A stretch of DNA of 43,176 nucleotides from an uncultured Gammaproteobacteria bacterium (GCA_913050035.1 CAJXAC010000013.1:1-43176); one strand, 5' to 3'. Positions 18,135-27,654 are shown, numbered from the stretch's first letter. The notes: generated by a model not told the origin, from the sequence alone. Numbers and translations are program-made.

Positions 18135-18296
18135 ATGGCTAACTACTACAGAGGCTCTAAAATAGCAGAAACCAACAATAAGACCGTGACAATGCCAGCG
18201 AAAAGATCTGGCGTATATCGGGGCGTGAAGTTTTCTGGCGAGTCAAATGAACGCTCGAAAATGCGCGATGGAGTTTACCGCGGAGTTAAGTGGTAA
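18135..18296 (+). CDS. 53-residue YRG-repeat small protein (DUF4278-like) under glutamine riboswitch
   Basis: A small open reading frame with ATG at 18135, GAGG 9 bases upstream, and TAA at 18294. The product has three copies of a short repeat: NYYRGSKI at residues 3-10, VYRGVKF at 27-33 and VYRGVKW at 47-53, joined by polar linkers rich in Ser, Asn, Lys and Arg. It is basic, has no membrane segment and ends right after the last repeat. YRG-containing proteins of this size resemble DUF4278, and short proteins of this kind sit behind glutamine-type riboswitches in cyanobacteria. It is followed by a strong terminator, so riboswitch and gene form one short transcript between two P-II genes. A role in binding P-II or AmtB is inference. 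Confidence 0.85.
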   Translation: MANYYRGSKIAETNNKTVTMPAKRSGVYRGVKFSGESNERSKMRDGVYRGVKW

Positions 18297-18312
18297 AACA
18301 TCGGCTACGATA

Positions 18313-18338
18313 AAAGGGGGCTGTAGGCCCCCTTTCTT
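18313..18338 (+). terminator. Terminator of the small YRG gene
   Basis: AAAGGGGGC and GCCCCCTTT form a perfect 9-bp stem with a 5-base loop, followed by CTTTG, 17 bases after the stop codon. Confidence 0.92.
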
Positions 18339-18575
18339 TGCTTTAGATGCTTGCTAAGCGACGTGTCAAATAATCATTTACAGCCAATAGGCCTTTGTCG
18401 TTTATGATCCCGCTCTCTCCAATGCCACTCGTATATCCTGCTATTGCTATGGGTACACTCAACAGCTAAGGCCAGTCAGATTATGAAATCACTATTGCCG
18501 TTTTGCTAAATTTATCTAATCCCGTAGCCGGTTGGTCTCCAGGCACCGGTCGAATCTGCAAAAAATAAACAGTAA

Positions 18576-18923
<348 letters not shown>

Positions 18924-18959
18924 GCCCACGTTGTTGCGGCCTTAACGTCGCACACTCTG

Positions 18960-18985
18960 AAAAGGCTGCTTCGGCAGCCTTTTTT
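18960..18985 (+). terminator. Terminator after second P-II gene
   Basis: AAAAGGCTGC and GCAGCCTTTT enclose a stable TTCG tetraloop and are followed by T residues, a classical Rho-independent terminator. Confidence 0.95.
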
Positions 18986-19086
18986 GTGTCCGTAATGCTA
19001 TGCGCAGCTGCCAAAGTCGCGGTGTCTGGCATAAAATAGGTAATCCAACATTAAGACGATGGCCCGACTGTTGCGATTAACGAATT

Positions 19087-20448
19087 ATGAAATATAAAAG
19101 TACCCGTGGTGGCGTGGCCGGCTTGGGTTTTACCGACGCTCTGTTAATGGGATTGGCCTCGGACAGCGGCCTGCTTGTTCCTGAGTCGATACCTGATGTC
19201 ACATCCCAGCTCGACGACTTGCGTCATTGCTCATTTGTCGAGCTTGCCCAGCGTATCGTTGGAATGTTTGTCGACGATATTGACACAGCGACACTCAACC
19301 GGCTCATTACCGAGGCATACAGCACGTTTGATCATCCAGAGGTAGTAGGTTGGCATGCACTAGATAACGTCACGGTGGTGGAATTGTTCCACGGCCCGAC
19401 CCTAGCGTTCAAAGACGTTGCGTTGCAGTTGTTGGGACAGTTATTCCAGCACGTGCTCGCCTTGCGCAACCAACGCTTGAATATTTTGGGCGCTACCAGT
19501 GGCGATACTGGCAGCGCCGCCATTGCTGGGGTGCGCGGTCAGGATAATGTCGACATATTTATTCTTTATCCAAAGGGTCGTGTCAGTCCGCTGCAAGAAT
19601 TACAGATGACCAGCGTTCCCGACCGTAACGTGCACTGTATCGAGGTTGACGGTACGTTTGACGATTGCCAACGGTTAATGAAAGAAACATTCGCCGATCT
19701 TGACTACAAAGCAAAATATCAACTAGGCGCAGTAAACTCGGTCAATTGGGCGCGGGTGCTCGCGCAGATTGTTTACTATGGTTACGCCAGTCTTAAGGCG
19801 CCCGCAGCGGCACAGTTTTCAGTGCCGACTGGTAATTTCGGTAATGTCTTCGCAGCGTACCTCGCACAAAGAATGGGATTCCCCATCAACAAGCTCATTG
19901 TTGCTACCAACGAGAACGATATTCTCGCGCGTTTCTTCGCGACCGGTGAATATGCTTTAGGCCAAGTACATCAGACCGTATCGCCAGCTATGGATATTCA
20001 GGTGGCGAGTAACTTCGAGCGTTTTCTATATTATTATTTTGATGAAGACAGTGAGCGCCTTAATGGCTTCATGTCTGATTTTGCAGCAACCGGCCGCGCG
20101 AGCCTTGATGTGATACCAGCGACTGAGCTTTTTGCAGCCGTAGCGATTAATCAGCAGCAAACTTTGGCGGCGATGCGCGATATAAAAACCCGCTTCGGGT
20201 ACGTCTTGGATCCGCATACTGCGGTAGGTGTGGCTGCAGCTCAGCAGCTGTGTGGCGCAGAAGAACCAATCCTGTGTATTGCCACGGCACATCCGGCCAA
20301 GTTCCCCGAGGCGGTTGAACAAGCGACGGATACTGTGCCAACGCATCCGAGCTTGGATGCGCTATCTGGACTGGCTCAGCGCAAGAGTTCTCTCGACGCT
20401 GATCTTTCAGCAGTTAAGCGTTTCCTAGCGGAATCAGTACCTGCGTAG
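19087..20448 (+). CDS. thrC: Threonine synthase
   Basis: PLP enzyme turning O-phosphohomoserine into threonine, 453 aa. The PLP lysine is Lys109 in PTLAFKDVALQ, and the phosphate-binding loop ATSGDTGSAA follows. SVNWARVLAQIVYY and VPTGNFGNVFA are typical of the proteobacterial long form. It is usually next to hom; here it stands alone between the second P-II gene and the convergent HAD phosphatase, whose 3' end is only 5 bases away. The ribosome-binding site is weak. Confidence 0.96.
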   Translation: MKYKSTRGGVAGLGFTDALLMGLASDSGLLVPESIPDVTSQLDDLRHCSFVELAQRIVGMFVDDIDTATLNRLITEAYSTFDHPEVVGWHALDNVTVVELFHGPTLAFKDVALQLLGQLFQHVLALRNQRLNILGATSGDTGSAAIAGVRGQDNVDIFILYPKGRVSPLQELQMTSVPDRNVHCIEVDGTFDDCQRLMKETFADLDYKAKYQLGAVNSVNWARVLAQIVYYGYASLKAPAAAQFSVPTGNFGNVFAAYLAQRMGFPINKLIVATNENDILARFFATGEYALGQVHQTVSPAMDIQVASNFERFLYYYFDEDSERLNGFMSDFAATGRASLDVIPATELFAAVAINQQQTLAAMRDIKTRFGYVLDPHTAVGVAAAQQLCGAEEPILCIATAHPAKFPEAVEQATDTVPTHPSLDALSGLAQRKSSLDADLSAVKRFLAESVPA

Positions 20449-20453
20449 CGGCA

Positions 20454-21182
20454 TTATTTCAGGCTCTCGCTCAATGCCCCCTCGATTGAGGCGACTGCAC
20501 TGACAATCTCACTGAGGTGATTGACTTCGAAACTTGGCGTTAGAGCCTTCTCAACCTCTTGGGTTTTGTGCAGATTTACCCAGATGCTGTGCATGCCCAC
20601 GGCAGTTGCACCCTTGATGTCGTCATCAAGATGGTCGCCAATGTGCACACATTGGTGCGCTTTGACCCCAGCCTGATCGAGTGCTGTCTGAAACATGCGC
20701 GGGTCCGGTTTGCTGGCGCCAACTTGGGCGCTAGAAATTGCACCCTGTAAATATTGGCTTATGCCCGTTCGCTCGGTGTCAGCGTTGCCGTTGGTTAATG
20801 CATAGATGGGGTAGCGCGCACTCAGGGTTTGCAGCATTTCCAGCGCATGGGGAAAGAATACGACCCGATTGCGCCCTGCGAAAAACACCTCGAACGCAGC
20901 TTCAGCAAGCTTGCGAGCCTCAGCTGCTGGGTATTGGGCCGCGCGCATTACATTAAACAGTATTTCGATCCGCAAACGACTCAGATCGTGACGTAAATCC
21001 GCATGCTGTTGCAGCGTCTGATTACGTAACTCCAGCATATCGGATGACGAATAAATTTTGTGTGCCGCACTTGCGTGTTGTGCTAACCATTGCACTAGGT
21101 CTTGTTCGGCTGCGCGTATGGTTTTCTCCACATCCCACAGCGTATTGTCTAAGTCTAGAGTGATCAGTTGGAGGCTATTCAT
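20454..21182 (-). CDS. yigB: HAD-family phosphatase, YigB-like
   Basis: A 242-aa haloacid-dehalogenase phosphatase. Motif I is LDLDNTLWD with nucleophile Asp10 and acid Asp12, motif II is ALTNGN, the motif III lysine is in VGASKPDPRMF, and motif IV is GDHLDDDIKGA. The position after xerC matches E. coli yigB, whose product dephosphorylates FMN. The start overlaps the xerC stop by 4 bases, so it is the last gene of the lysA operon. Activity on FMN is inferred from gene order. Confidence 0.87.
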   Translation of the reverse strand: MNSLQLITLDLDNTLWDVEKTIRAAEQDLVQWLAQHASAAHKIYSSSDMLELRNQTLQQHADLRHDLSRLRIEILFNVMRAAQYPAAEARKLAEAAFEVFFAGRNRVVFFPHALEMLQTLSARYPIYALTNGNADTERTGISQYLQGAISSAQVGASKPDPRMFQTALDQAGVKAHQCVHIGDHLDDDIKGATAVGMHSIWVNLHKTQEVEKALTPSFEVNHLSEIVSAVASIEGALSESLK

Positions 21183-22072
21183 TCTCGAGGCTCAGTGTTG
21201 CGTGCCCTTGGATGGGCGTTGTCATAGACCTTTGCGAGATGTTGAAAATCTAGATGTGTATAAATCTGCGTTGTTGCTATGTCTGCATGACCGAGTAATT
21301 CCTGCACTGCCCGAAGATCACCTGAAGATTCAAGCATGTGAGTCGCGAAGCTGTGCCGAAGCATGTGTGGATGCAGCGAATCTTCGCCTAGTTGCCGCTG
21401 CGCGACGCGTTTGATGCGGCTTTGTATTGTGCGCGGACTGAGCGGCTTGGTGCCGCGGCCAGGTAACAACCAGCTGTCAGCGAGCGGATTCGGATGTACG
21501 TTTAACCAACGCTTTAGCGCTTTTACGCAATGTCGTCCCAAAGGTACAAGCCTGCGTTTATTGCCCTTGCCGAGTACATTAACAAACCCCTGGTTAAGGT
21601 CGAGATCAGCTATCCGCAGGTTCACTACTTCGCTAAGGCGTAAGCCGCTGCCGTAGAACAGTTCTAAGATTGCTTGATCGGAGATTGTGCGGTCGTCATT
21701 ACTATCTGCCAGGTCCAGGAGCTGTGACGCCTTATCAGCATCTAATACTTTGGGTAGATTACGCTTGGCCTTGGGGGCTGAAACCAACCTCGCGGGATTC
21801 ACGGAAATGATTTTTCGTTTCAACAGGTATTCGTAAAAGCTGCGTACTGCAGAGAGATTGCGTTGAATGGATTTAGCTGTCAGTTGCTTGTGGTGTAAAC
21901 GGCTGATGAATTTCTGAATGTCTTTTGCATCGGCCTCTGCACAAACTTGCTCAAGCCCTGCGATGTAACGTTGTAAGTCGCGCTTATAGGCCTGCAGGGT
22001 ATGCGCTGAGTAACGTTTACTGTGCTGTAGATGGCTTAAGAATTCTTCAACCAAGTCTGAGTTGGTGATCAT
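21179..22072 (-). CDS. xerC: Tyrosine recombinase XerC
   Basis: Site-specific recombinase that, with XerD, resolves chromosome dimers at dif. Length is 297 aa, as in E. coli. The N-terminal SAM-like DNA-binding domain covers residues 5-90. The catalytic set is complete: Arg145 (GSGLRLSEV), Lys169, His236 and Arg239 (HPHMLRHSFATH), His262 (LLGHAD) and nucleophile Tyr271. The gene order dapF-DUF484-xerC-yigB identifies it as XerC rather than XerD. Its start overlaps the DUF484 stop by one base. Confidence 0.95.
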   Translation of the reverse strand: MITNSDLVEEFLSHLQHSKRYSAHTLQAYKRDLQRYIAGLEQVCAEADAKDIQKFISRLHHKQLTAKSIQRNLSAVRSFYEYLLKRKIISVNPARLVSAPKAKRNLPKVLDADKASQLLDLADSNDDRTISDQAILELFYGSGLRLSEVVNLRIADLDLNQGFVNVLGKGNKRRLVPLGRHCVKALKRWLNVHPNPLADSWLLPGRGTKPLSPRTIQSRIKRVAQRQLGEDSLHPHMLRHSFATHMLESSGDLRAVQELLGHADIATTQIYTHLDFQHLAKVYDNAHPRARNTEPRE

Positions 22073-22788
22073 TACGCACCAAGCCGGTTCATAACTTTAG
22101 CCAGAATGTCTGCAATGTACTGCACGAATAGGGTATCCATATTTTTTGCAAAACGCGTCGGGCTGCGGCTACCAATGCACAACACGCCGGTGCCTTCGTG
22201 CACCTTTAAGTTCAGCAATACAGCGCTGCCGGTTTCGTCGTGATCGGACATTGGAAACAAGTCCTGTAATTCGTCTTTGCGCAGGACTGTGCATGTGGCT
22301 TCACCGCCGTTTTGCAAATGCAAACAAGGCAGTTGCTCAACATGATGTTGGATATGGTCCAGCGCCAGGGCGAGTTTGGCCGCAGCCAAATGCGCGCATA
22401 CAAAATCCGCTTCGAAGTCCACTAGAACATGGGTCGCCAGAACCTCGTTCAACTCATGCCAAGAGTTGACCTCGAGCAACGCCAGATTAAGCGACCGGGT
22501 TTTGGCGAAAATTTCGTCATTACTGCGCGCCGCCTGCAGCAGTTCGTTCATACGGCGGCGCATTGTCATGTTGCGCTCGCGCAAAATAGCAACCTGATGT
22601 TCGATCAGTGATACCGCGTTGCCCGATTCATGGGATAGGCTCAATTCCGCTATAGCGGTGGCGTGCTGCTGAAAAAAATCTGGATTAGTACGTAAATAAT
22701 CCAGTACTTGTTGGTCCGTTAGTGAATCGCCAGCTAAGCGCAAGCCTGGGTCTTTTGATTTTGAGTCACGTGGTCGAAACGGCATCAA
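22072..22788 (-). CDS. DUF484 family protein
   Basis: A 238-aa protein of the DUF484 family, found between dapF and xerC in most gammaproteobacteria. The N-terminal helix DQQVLDYLRTNPDFFQQH and a coiled-coil segment around 55-75 (HQVAILRERNMTMRRRMNELL) precede a GAF-like domain with GVLCIGSRSPTRF near the end. It is cytoplasmic. Its function is unknown. It starts one base after the dapF stop. Confidence 0.9.
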   Translation of the reverse strand: MMPFRPRDSKSKDPGLRLAGDSLTDQQVLDYLRTNPDFFQQHATAIAELSLSHESGNAVSLIEHQVAILRERNMTMRRRMNELLQAARSNDEIFAKTRSLNLALLEVNSWHELNEVLATHVLVDFEADFVCAHLAAAKLALALDHIQHHVEQLPCLHLQNGGEATCTVLRKDELQDLFPMSDHDETGSAVLLNLKVHEGTGVLCIGSRSPTRFAKNMDTLFVQYIADILAKVMNRLGA

Positions 22789-22789
22789 G

Positions 22790-23635
22790 TTACTCCTTCA
22801 GAACTAGCTCCCCGGCGAACACTAGGGTGGCGCCGCCAGCCATGGTAATGGGTTGATCGGGTCCAGACCAACGAATTCGCAGCTTGCCACCCGGTAGCGA
22901 AACCTTTACCTGTGCGTCTACTAAATCGTGACTGCGTGCGGCGACCACGGCCGCGCTGGCACCGGTGCCGCAGGCGCGGGTTTCGCCGACACCGCGCTCA
23001 TACACGCGCAATCGCATAAACCCGCGGTCGACCACCTGACAGAAGCCAATGTTCGCGTGGTTGGGAAAGGCTTCATGGGTACTCAGCGCGGCGCCAATTG
23101 TTGCCACGTCGACCGTGGCGATTTGGTCTACAAATATCACACCATGGGGGTTGCCCGTGGACACTGCAGTGATCTCAAAATCGTTGCCGTCAGCTTGCAA
23201 AACAGCGGTATTGGCCTGGCTACTGGCAACAAAGGGAACGTCACCGGGAGCGAGTGATGGCACCGGTAATGTGGTTTCGATCACCGTGGGCGCGCGCCCT
23301 TCGAGTAGCTTTGTCTGTAACACGCCGCCTTTGCTGTGCCAGGTTAATTGGGGTTTGTTACTGAGACCCAAGTGCTGCGCCAACCATGCGACACAGCGGG
23401 TGCCGTTGCCACACTGCTCGGCTTCGCTGCCATCGGCGTTGTAGATCATGTAGTGAAAATCAGCGTCTGGCTGTTGTGGTGGAGCGATCATCAGTAGTTG
23501 GTCAAAACCGATGCCCTCATGACGCTGGGCCCAGCGTTTAATCATTTCGGTAGATAGGGTGCATTCATGGGTAACTGCGTCCAGTACCATGAAGTCGTTA
23601 CCGAGGCTGTGCATTTTATAGAACTTAACCATCAA
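22790..23635 (-). CDS. dapF: Diaminopimelate epimerase
   Basis: Interconverts LL- and meso-diaminopimelate for lysine and peptidoglycan synthesis. Length is 281 aa. The two catalytic cysteines are Cys75 in EQCGNGTRC and Cys222 in RACGTGASA; the start KFYKMHSLGNDF is typical. Its frame begins immediately after the lysA stop, indicating tight coupling: the product of this enzyme is the substrate of LysA. Confidence 0.97.
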   Translation of the reverse strand: MMVKFYKMHSLGNDFMVLDAVTHECTLSTEMIKRWAQRHEGIGFDQLLMIAPPQQPDADFHYMIYNADGSEAEQCGNGTRCVAWLAQHLGLSNKPQLTWHSKGGVLQTKLLEGRAPTVIETTLPVPSLAPGDVPFVASSQANTAVLQADGNDFEITAVSTGNPHGVIFVDQIATVDVATIGAALSTHEAFPNHANIGFCQVVDRGFMRLRVYERGVGETRACGTGASAAVVAARSHDLVDAQVKVSLPGGKLRIRWSGPDQPITMAGGATLVFAGELVLKE

Positions 23636-24910
23636 TTACTGGCCCTGGGGCAATTCCAGCCGCAGTTGATCCTGAATTGTTTCTCGGCGCCGTATGCACT
23701 GGACCTCGGTACCGTCCACCAGAACCTCCGCTGCACGCCCGCGTGAGTTGTAATTCGATGCCAAGGACATCCCGTACGCGCCGGCAGAGAGAACTGCGAG
23801 CAATGAATCCTCGCTCAACCGAAGCGCTCTGTCCTTGGCAAGAAAGTCCCCGGACTCGCAGATTGGTCCAACAACATCCAGTGTTTGAACAGGGTCATCT
23901 GGGCTGAAGCCGTCGACAACGACAATGTCATGCCAAGCTTGGTATAAGGATGGTCGTATGAGGTCGTTCATTGCCGCGTCTACGACGACAAAGCCCGTAG
24001 TGTTGCCCTGGCCGGATTTTATATATTCGACCTGTGTCAGCAATAACCCGGCGTTAGCAGTCAACGACCGACCCGGTTCCACCCGCAAGGGTAATTGACG
24101 CGGGCCCAGAAGCTCGTATAACTGCGCGCCATAGGTGTCCAGATCCAATGCCTGCTCGTCTTGATAGCGCACACCAAAGCCGCCCCCAAGGTTCACGTGT
24201 TGCAGCACAATACCTTTGGAGGACAAAATATCGACAAGTTGAAGAACACTATTGAGCGCCTGAAGCAATGGTTCTGCGTTAGCGATTTGCGAGCCGATGT
24301 GGCAATCGATCCCGTCTATCCGCAGTGCGTTTGCTTCGGCGGCGATAGCATAAAGGGTTAACGCTGTATCTGCATCGACGCCGAACTTGTTGTTTTTTAA
24401 TCCGGTAGAGATGTACGGGTGTGTCTTGGCGTCAACATCTGGGTTAACTCGTATAGATATGGGCGCAATTTTTTCTGCCAACTCTGCGCGCTGTTGAATG
24501 CGGATCAATTCGCTGTGACTCTCGACGTTGAAACAGCCAACGCCGACTTTAAGTGCTAGGTCAATCTCCGCTGTAGATTTGCCGACGCCTGAAAAGATGA
24601 CGTCTTTGGGATCGCCGCCAACCGCAAGAACGCGGCTTAGCTCGCCACCAGATACGATGTCAAAGCCCGCCCCTAAGTCCTTAAACACTCTCAGGATACC
24701 CAGATTTGAATTAGCTTTTACTGAGTAGTGAATTTTTGAATCGATTGGCGCGAGTGCCGTCGCTAGTTGTTGATATTGAGTGCGCAGTGTCTGCATAGAA
24801 TATACATAACAGGGCGTGCCAAACTGATCGGCGATTTGTCGTAGCGGCACCTGTTCCACGGCAAGCGCGTCGTCGGATTGGGTCAGGGCATGACGCGGAT
24901 CACAGCTCAT
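23636..24910 (-). CDS. lysA: Diaminopimelate decarboxylase
   Basis: PLP-dependent decarboxylase making lysine from meso-diaminopimelate, the last step of the pathway; 424 aa. The PLP lysine is Lys65 in HYSVKANSN; HIGSQI and EPGRSL bind the cofactor phosphate; CESGDFLAKD supplies the catalytic Cys and substrate contacts. The ATG overlaps the stop of the small lptM gene (ATGA), so translation is coupled. Confidence 0.97.
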   Translation of the reverse strand: MSCDPRHALTQSDDALAVEQVPLRQIADQFGTPCYVYSMQTLRTQYQQLATALAPIDSKIHYSVKANSNLGILRVFKDLGAGFDIVSGGELSRVLAVGGDPKDVIFSGVGKSTAEIDLALKVGVGCFNVESHSELIRIQQRAELAEKIAPISIRVNPDVDAKTHPYISTGLKNNKFGVDADTALTLYAIAAEANALRIDGIDCHIGSQIANAEPLLQALNSVLQLVDILSSKGIVLQHVNLGGGFGVRYQDEQALDLDTYGAQLYELLGPRQLPLRVEPGRSLTANAGLLLTQVEYIKSGQGNTTGFVVVDAAMNDLIRPSLYQAWHDIVVVDGFSPDDPVQTLDVVGPICESGDFLAKDRALRLSEDSLLAVLSAGAYGMSLASNYNSRGRAAEVLVDGTEVQCIRRRETIQDQLRLELPQGQ

Positions 24911-25044
24911 AGCCTTAGCTCTCCGATGGCTGCTGACACTGGCACCCTACTTGTCTCAGCCTCTGGCAGTTGCAGAGGCCCTTTGTGCCCGCAAGTCGCG
25001 ACTAACGTGCACAGGGTTATAACGATCGACCAGGATATTGACAT
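24907..25044 (-). CDS. lptM: Small lipoprotein LptM (YifL family)
   Basis: A 45-aa lipoprotein in the usual LptM position just upstream of lysA. The protein has a short hydrophobic signal (ISWSIVITLCTLVAT), the modified Cys at residue 18 and the hallmark CGHKGPLQLPE right after it. In E. coli LptM helps mature the LPS transporter LptD. The ATG at 25044 has AGAG 7 bases upstream, and the TGA overlaps the lysA ATG. A Thr at the -1 position of the lipobox is unusual, as Gly, Ala or Ser is normal. Confidence 0.85.
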   Translation of the reverse strand: MSISWSIVITLCTLVATCGHKGPLQLPEAETSRVPVSAAIGELRL

Positions 25045-25064
25045 AGAATACTCTTGAGGCCTGC

Positions 25065-26549
25065 TTAGCGCGGGTCGTTACGTGTCTTGAGGCGTAACAA
25101 TGCAGCTTGAGCCTGGGCCCGCACCTGGGTCGGTGCCGTGCCACCGAAGTGATCTCGCGCTGCGATCGAGCCGTCTAAGCTCAAAATGTCGTATACATCC
25201 GCCTCTATGGGTCCGTCTACAGCGCCATTTAATTGCTCCAAGCTTAGCGCTTCAAGCGGCTGGTTGAGCTCGACGGCTCGTTGTACAGCGCCTCCTACAA
25301 GCTCGTGGGCATCCCGAAAAGGCACCTGTTTGCGTACCAGATAATCGGCTAAATCTGTGGCGGTGGTATAACCGGCGAGCGCTGCTTCACGCATCTGTTC
25401 TTTATTTGCTATCAGATTAGGAATCAAGCCGTTGAGCGCGATCAAACAGTCTCGTAATGTATCGATACTATCAAATAGTGGCTCTTTATCTTCTTGATTA
25501 TCTTTGTTGTAGGCGAGTGGCTGGCTTTTCATCAAAGTCAGCAGCGACAGCAAATTACCGTTTGTGCGACCAGTTTTGCCGCGAATTAACTCCGGAACAT
25601 CGGGATTCTTTTTCTGCGGCATGATGCTGGAACCGGTGCAAAACCTATCCGGCATGGTGACAAACGAGAACTGTTGGCTCGACCATAAGACGAGTTCTTC
25701 GCACCAGCGTGATAAATGCGTCAAGGTAAGGGCCGCCACGGCGCAAAACTCAATTGCGAAATCGCGATCGCTCACTGCGTCTAAAGAGTTTGCGCAAACC
25801 CCATCAAAGCCCAGCAATTCAGCCAGGTAGGCGCGATCCGGACAGTAGGGTGTGCCGGCGAGCGCCGCAGCGCCCAATGGTAATTGGTTGGTGCGTCTGC
25901 GACAGTCTTGCAGGCGATCCAGGTCACGCTCTAACATCGCAAACCATGCCATCAAGTGATGACCAAAAGTGATTGGCTGCGCTGCCTGTAGATGAGTAAA
26001 GCCCGGCATTAGCGTATCGCTATGATCTAAGGCTAGGGTTGCAAGTCCACCGAGTAAGCGTTCGCCCTCTTCTGTGATCGTGTCGATACAGTTGCGCAGA
26101 TGCAGGCGAATATCTGTTGCGACTTGATCATTGCGTGAGCGTCCAGTGTGTAATTTTTTGCCCGTAGCACCGACTAGTTCAATCAAGCGGTGCTCAATGT
26201 TCATATGGACATCTTCTAACTCGACTCGCCAGACGAACTTGTTGGATGTTATTTCTGCGAGGATTTCCTCGAGGCCGCCAACAATAACGTCGCGTTCCTC
26301 TGCACTGAGGACACCGATTTTGTGCAGCATTGTGGCATGAGCAATTGAGCCGGCAATGTCTTCTCTATAGAGCCGGCGGTCGAAATCTACGGATGCGGTA
26401 AAGCGCTCGACAAATTGGTCTGTCGCTTCGGCAAATCTCCCGCGCAAGAGCCCTTCCGTTTCCTTAGGCGAAGCGCTGTTATCTGGTGTATTACTCTCGG
26501 TCATTTCTGTATCGACTTTCTCTGACTGCGGGCTGGCCGCCTCAACCAT
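25065..26549 (-). CDS. argH: Argininosuccinate lyase
   Basis: Final enzyme of arginine synthesis, splitting argininosuccinate into arginine and fumarate; 494 aa. The fumarase/aspartase signature [12 protein letters not shown] is intact, with the catalytic Ser in its flexible loop; [13 protein letters not shown] and [16 protein letters not shown] are also conserved. The N-terminus is about 30 residues longer than usual; an internal ATG at 26504 would give 479 aa, and neither start has a good ribosome-binding site. It is divergent from hemC, as in Pseudomonas. Confidence 0.95.
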   Translation of the reverse strand: MVEAASPQSEKVDTEMTESNTPDNSASPKETEGLLRGRFAEATDQFVERFTASVDFDRRLYREDIAGSIAHATMLHKIGVLSAEERDVIVGGLEEILAEITSNKFVWRVELEDVHMNIEHRLIELVGATGKKLHTGRSRNDQVATDIRLHLRNCIDTITEEGERLLGGLATLALDHSDTLMPGFTHLQAAQPITFGHHLMAWFAMLERDLDRLQDCRRRTNQLPLGAAALAGTPYCPDRAYLAELLGFDGVCANSLDAVSDRDFAIEFCAVAALTLTHLSRWCEELVLWSSQQFSFVTMPDRFCTGSSIMPQKKNPDVPELIRGKTGRTNGNLLSLLTLMKSQPLAYNKDNQEDKEPLFDSIDTLRDCLIALNGLIPNLIANKEQMREAALAGYTTATDLADYLVRKQVPFRDAHELVGGAVQRAVELNQPLEALSLEQLNGAVDGPIEADVYDILSLDGSIAARDHFGGTAPTQVRAQAQAALLRLKTRNDPR

Positions 26550-26736
26550 TGTTGTTGGCTGCAGCCTCGGGTTTACCTTGCAAAGGAGTATAGCAACCTT
26601 GGCAATCTGTCTGCCTGCTTTGTTATGGAAGAGTTTGTCCGCATAGAGTTTTCATCGACGCTGGAGTATGAATCTAGACCGATCACTAGTCTTGGTCTGC
26701 TCTGGTAGACTCGTAGGAAAAATAAAGGTCAATTTA

Positions 26737-27654
26737 ATGCACAGCCTGCGTATCGCTACCCGCGAAAGTCCTCTGGCCCTATGGCAGGCCGAATTTATTC
26801 GCGAGGAATTGTTGCGCCATCACGAAGCCTTACAGGTGGACCTTATAGGGATGACCACAAAAGGCGACCGATGGTTAACGTCCCCTCTTAGTGAGATTGG
26901 CGGCAAGGGGCTCTTTATCAAAGAGCTTGAGCAAGCTATGTTGTCGGATCGTGCGGATATCGCCGTGCACTCGGTGAAAGACTTGCCTGCTGAGTTACCA
27001 GGGGAGTTCATATTGCCAGTAATCGCGTTTCGTGCTGATCAGCGCGATGTGCTTGTTAGCCCTTTAGGCGGTATAGACGACTTACCAGTAGGTGCTCATG
27101 TGGGCTCGTCCAGTCTGCGCCGGCAAGCGCAGTTATTGAGCTATCGACCGGACCTGCGCATGTCCTCGATTCGGGGCAACGTAGGAACTCGCTTGAGTAA
27201 ACTCGATAGTGGTGAGTTTGATGCGATTGTTCTGGCCGCCGCAGGGTTGCAGCGTCTTGGATTAAATCGCTCCGATGTCCATCCGATTGGCATCGATATT
27301 TGTCTGCCGGCGCCTGGTCAGGGTGCCCTGGGCATAGAGTGTGCCGCCAATAGTCGGGCTCTGGGATTTTTACAGCCGCTCTATGACATAGATACAGATC
27401 GTTGCGTGCGCGCTGAGCGGGCCGTGAGCGCGGGTCTTGGTGCTGACTGTGTCTTACCTGTCGCAGCAAATGCAGTGTTAACAGAGTCTGCTGAAATTTC
27501 GTTGTCGGCCTTGGTTGCTGATGCTTCGGGGCAGCGGATATTAAGAGCCCAAGCGTCGGGTAGTGAACCAATTGATGTAGCTGCGGACGTGGTGGATCAA
27601 CTGTACACAGCGGGCGCCCAAGAAGTTTTAGATTCGATACGTCAAACTCAATAG
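26737..27654 (+). CDS. hemC: Hydroxymethylbilane synthase (porphobilinogen deaminase)
   Basis: Assembles four porphobilinogen units into hydroxymethylbilane, 305 aa. RIATRESPLALWQ is the classical N-terminus, and KGDRW, HSVKDLP and RRQAQL contact the cofactor and substrate. The dipyrromethane cofactor would be attached to Cys238 in GLGADCVLPVAA, which differs from the common GGCQVP context but keeps the cysteine. The ATG at 26737 has AAAGG 8 bases upstream; an in-frame ATG at 26668 adds 23 residues absent from the family. First gene of hemCDXY. Confidence 0.96.
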   Translation: MHSLRIATRESPLALWQAEFIREELLRHHEALQVDLIGMTTKGDRWLTSPLSEIGGKGLFIKELEQAMLSDRADIAVHSVKDLPAELPGEFILPVIAFRADQRDVLVSPLGGIDDLPVGAHVGSSSLRRQAQLLSYRPDLRMSSIRGNVGTRLSKLDSGEFDAIVLAAAGLQRLGLNRSDVHPIGIDICLPAPGQGALGIECAANSRALGFLQPLYDIDTDRCVRAERAVSAGLGADCVLPVAANAVLTESAEISLSALVADASGQRILRAQASGSEPIDVAADVVDQLYTAGAQEVLDSIRQTQ

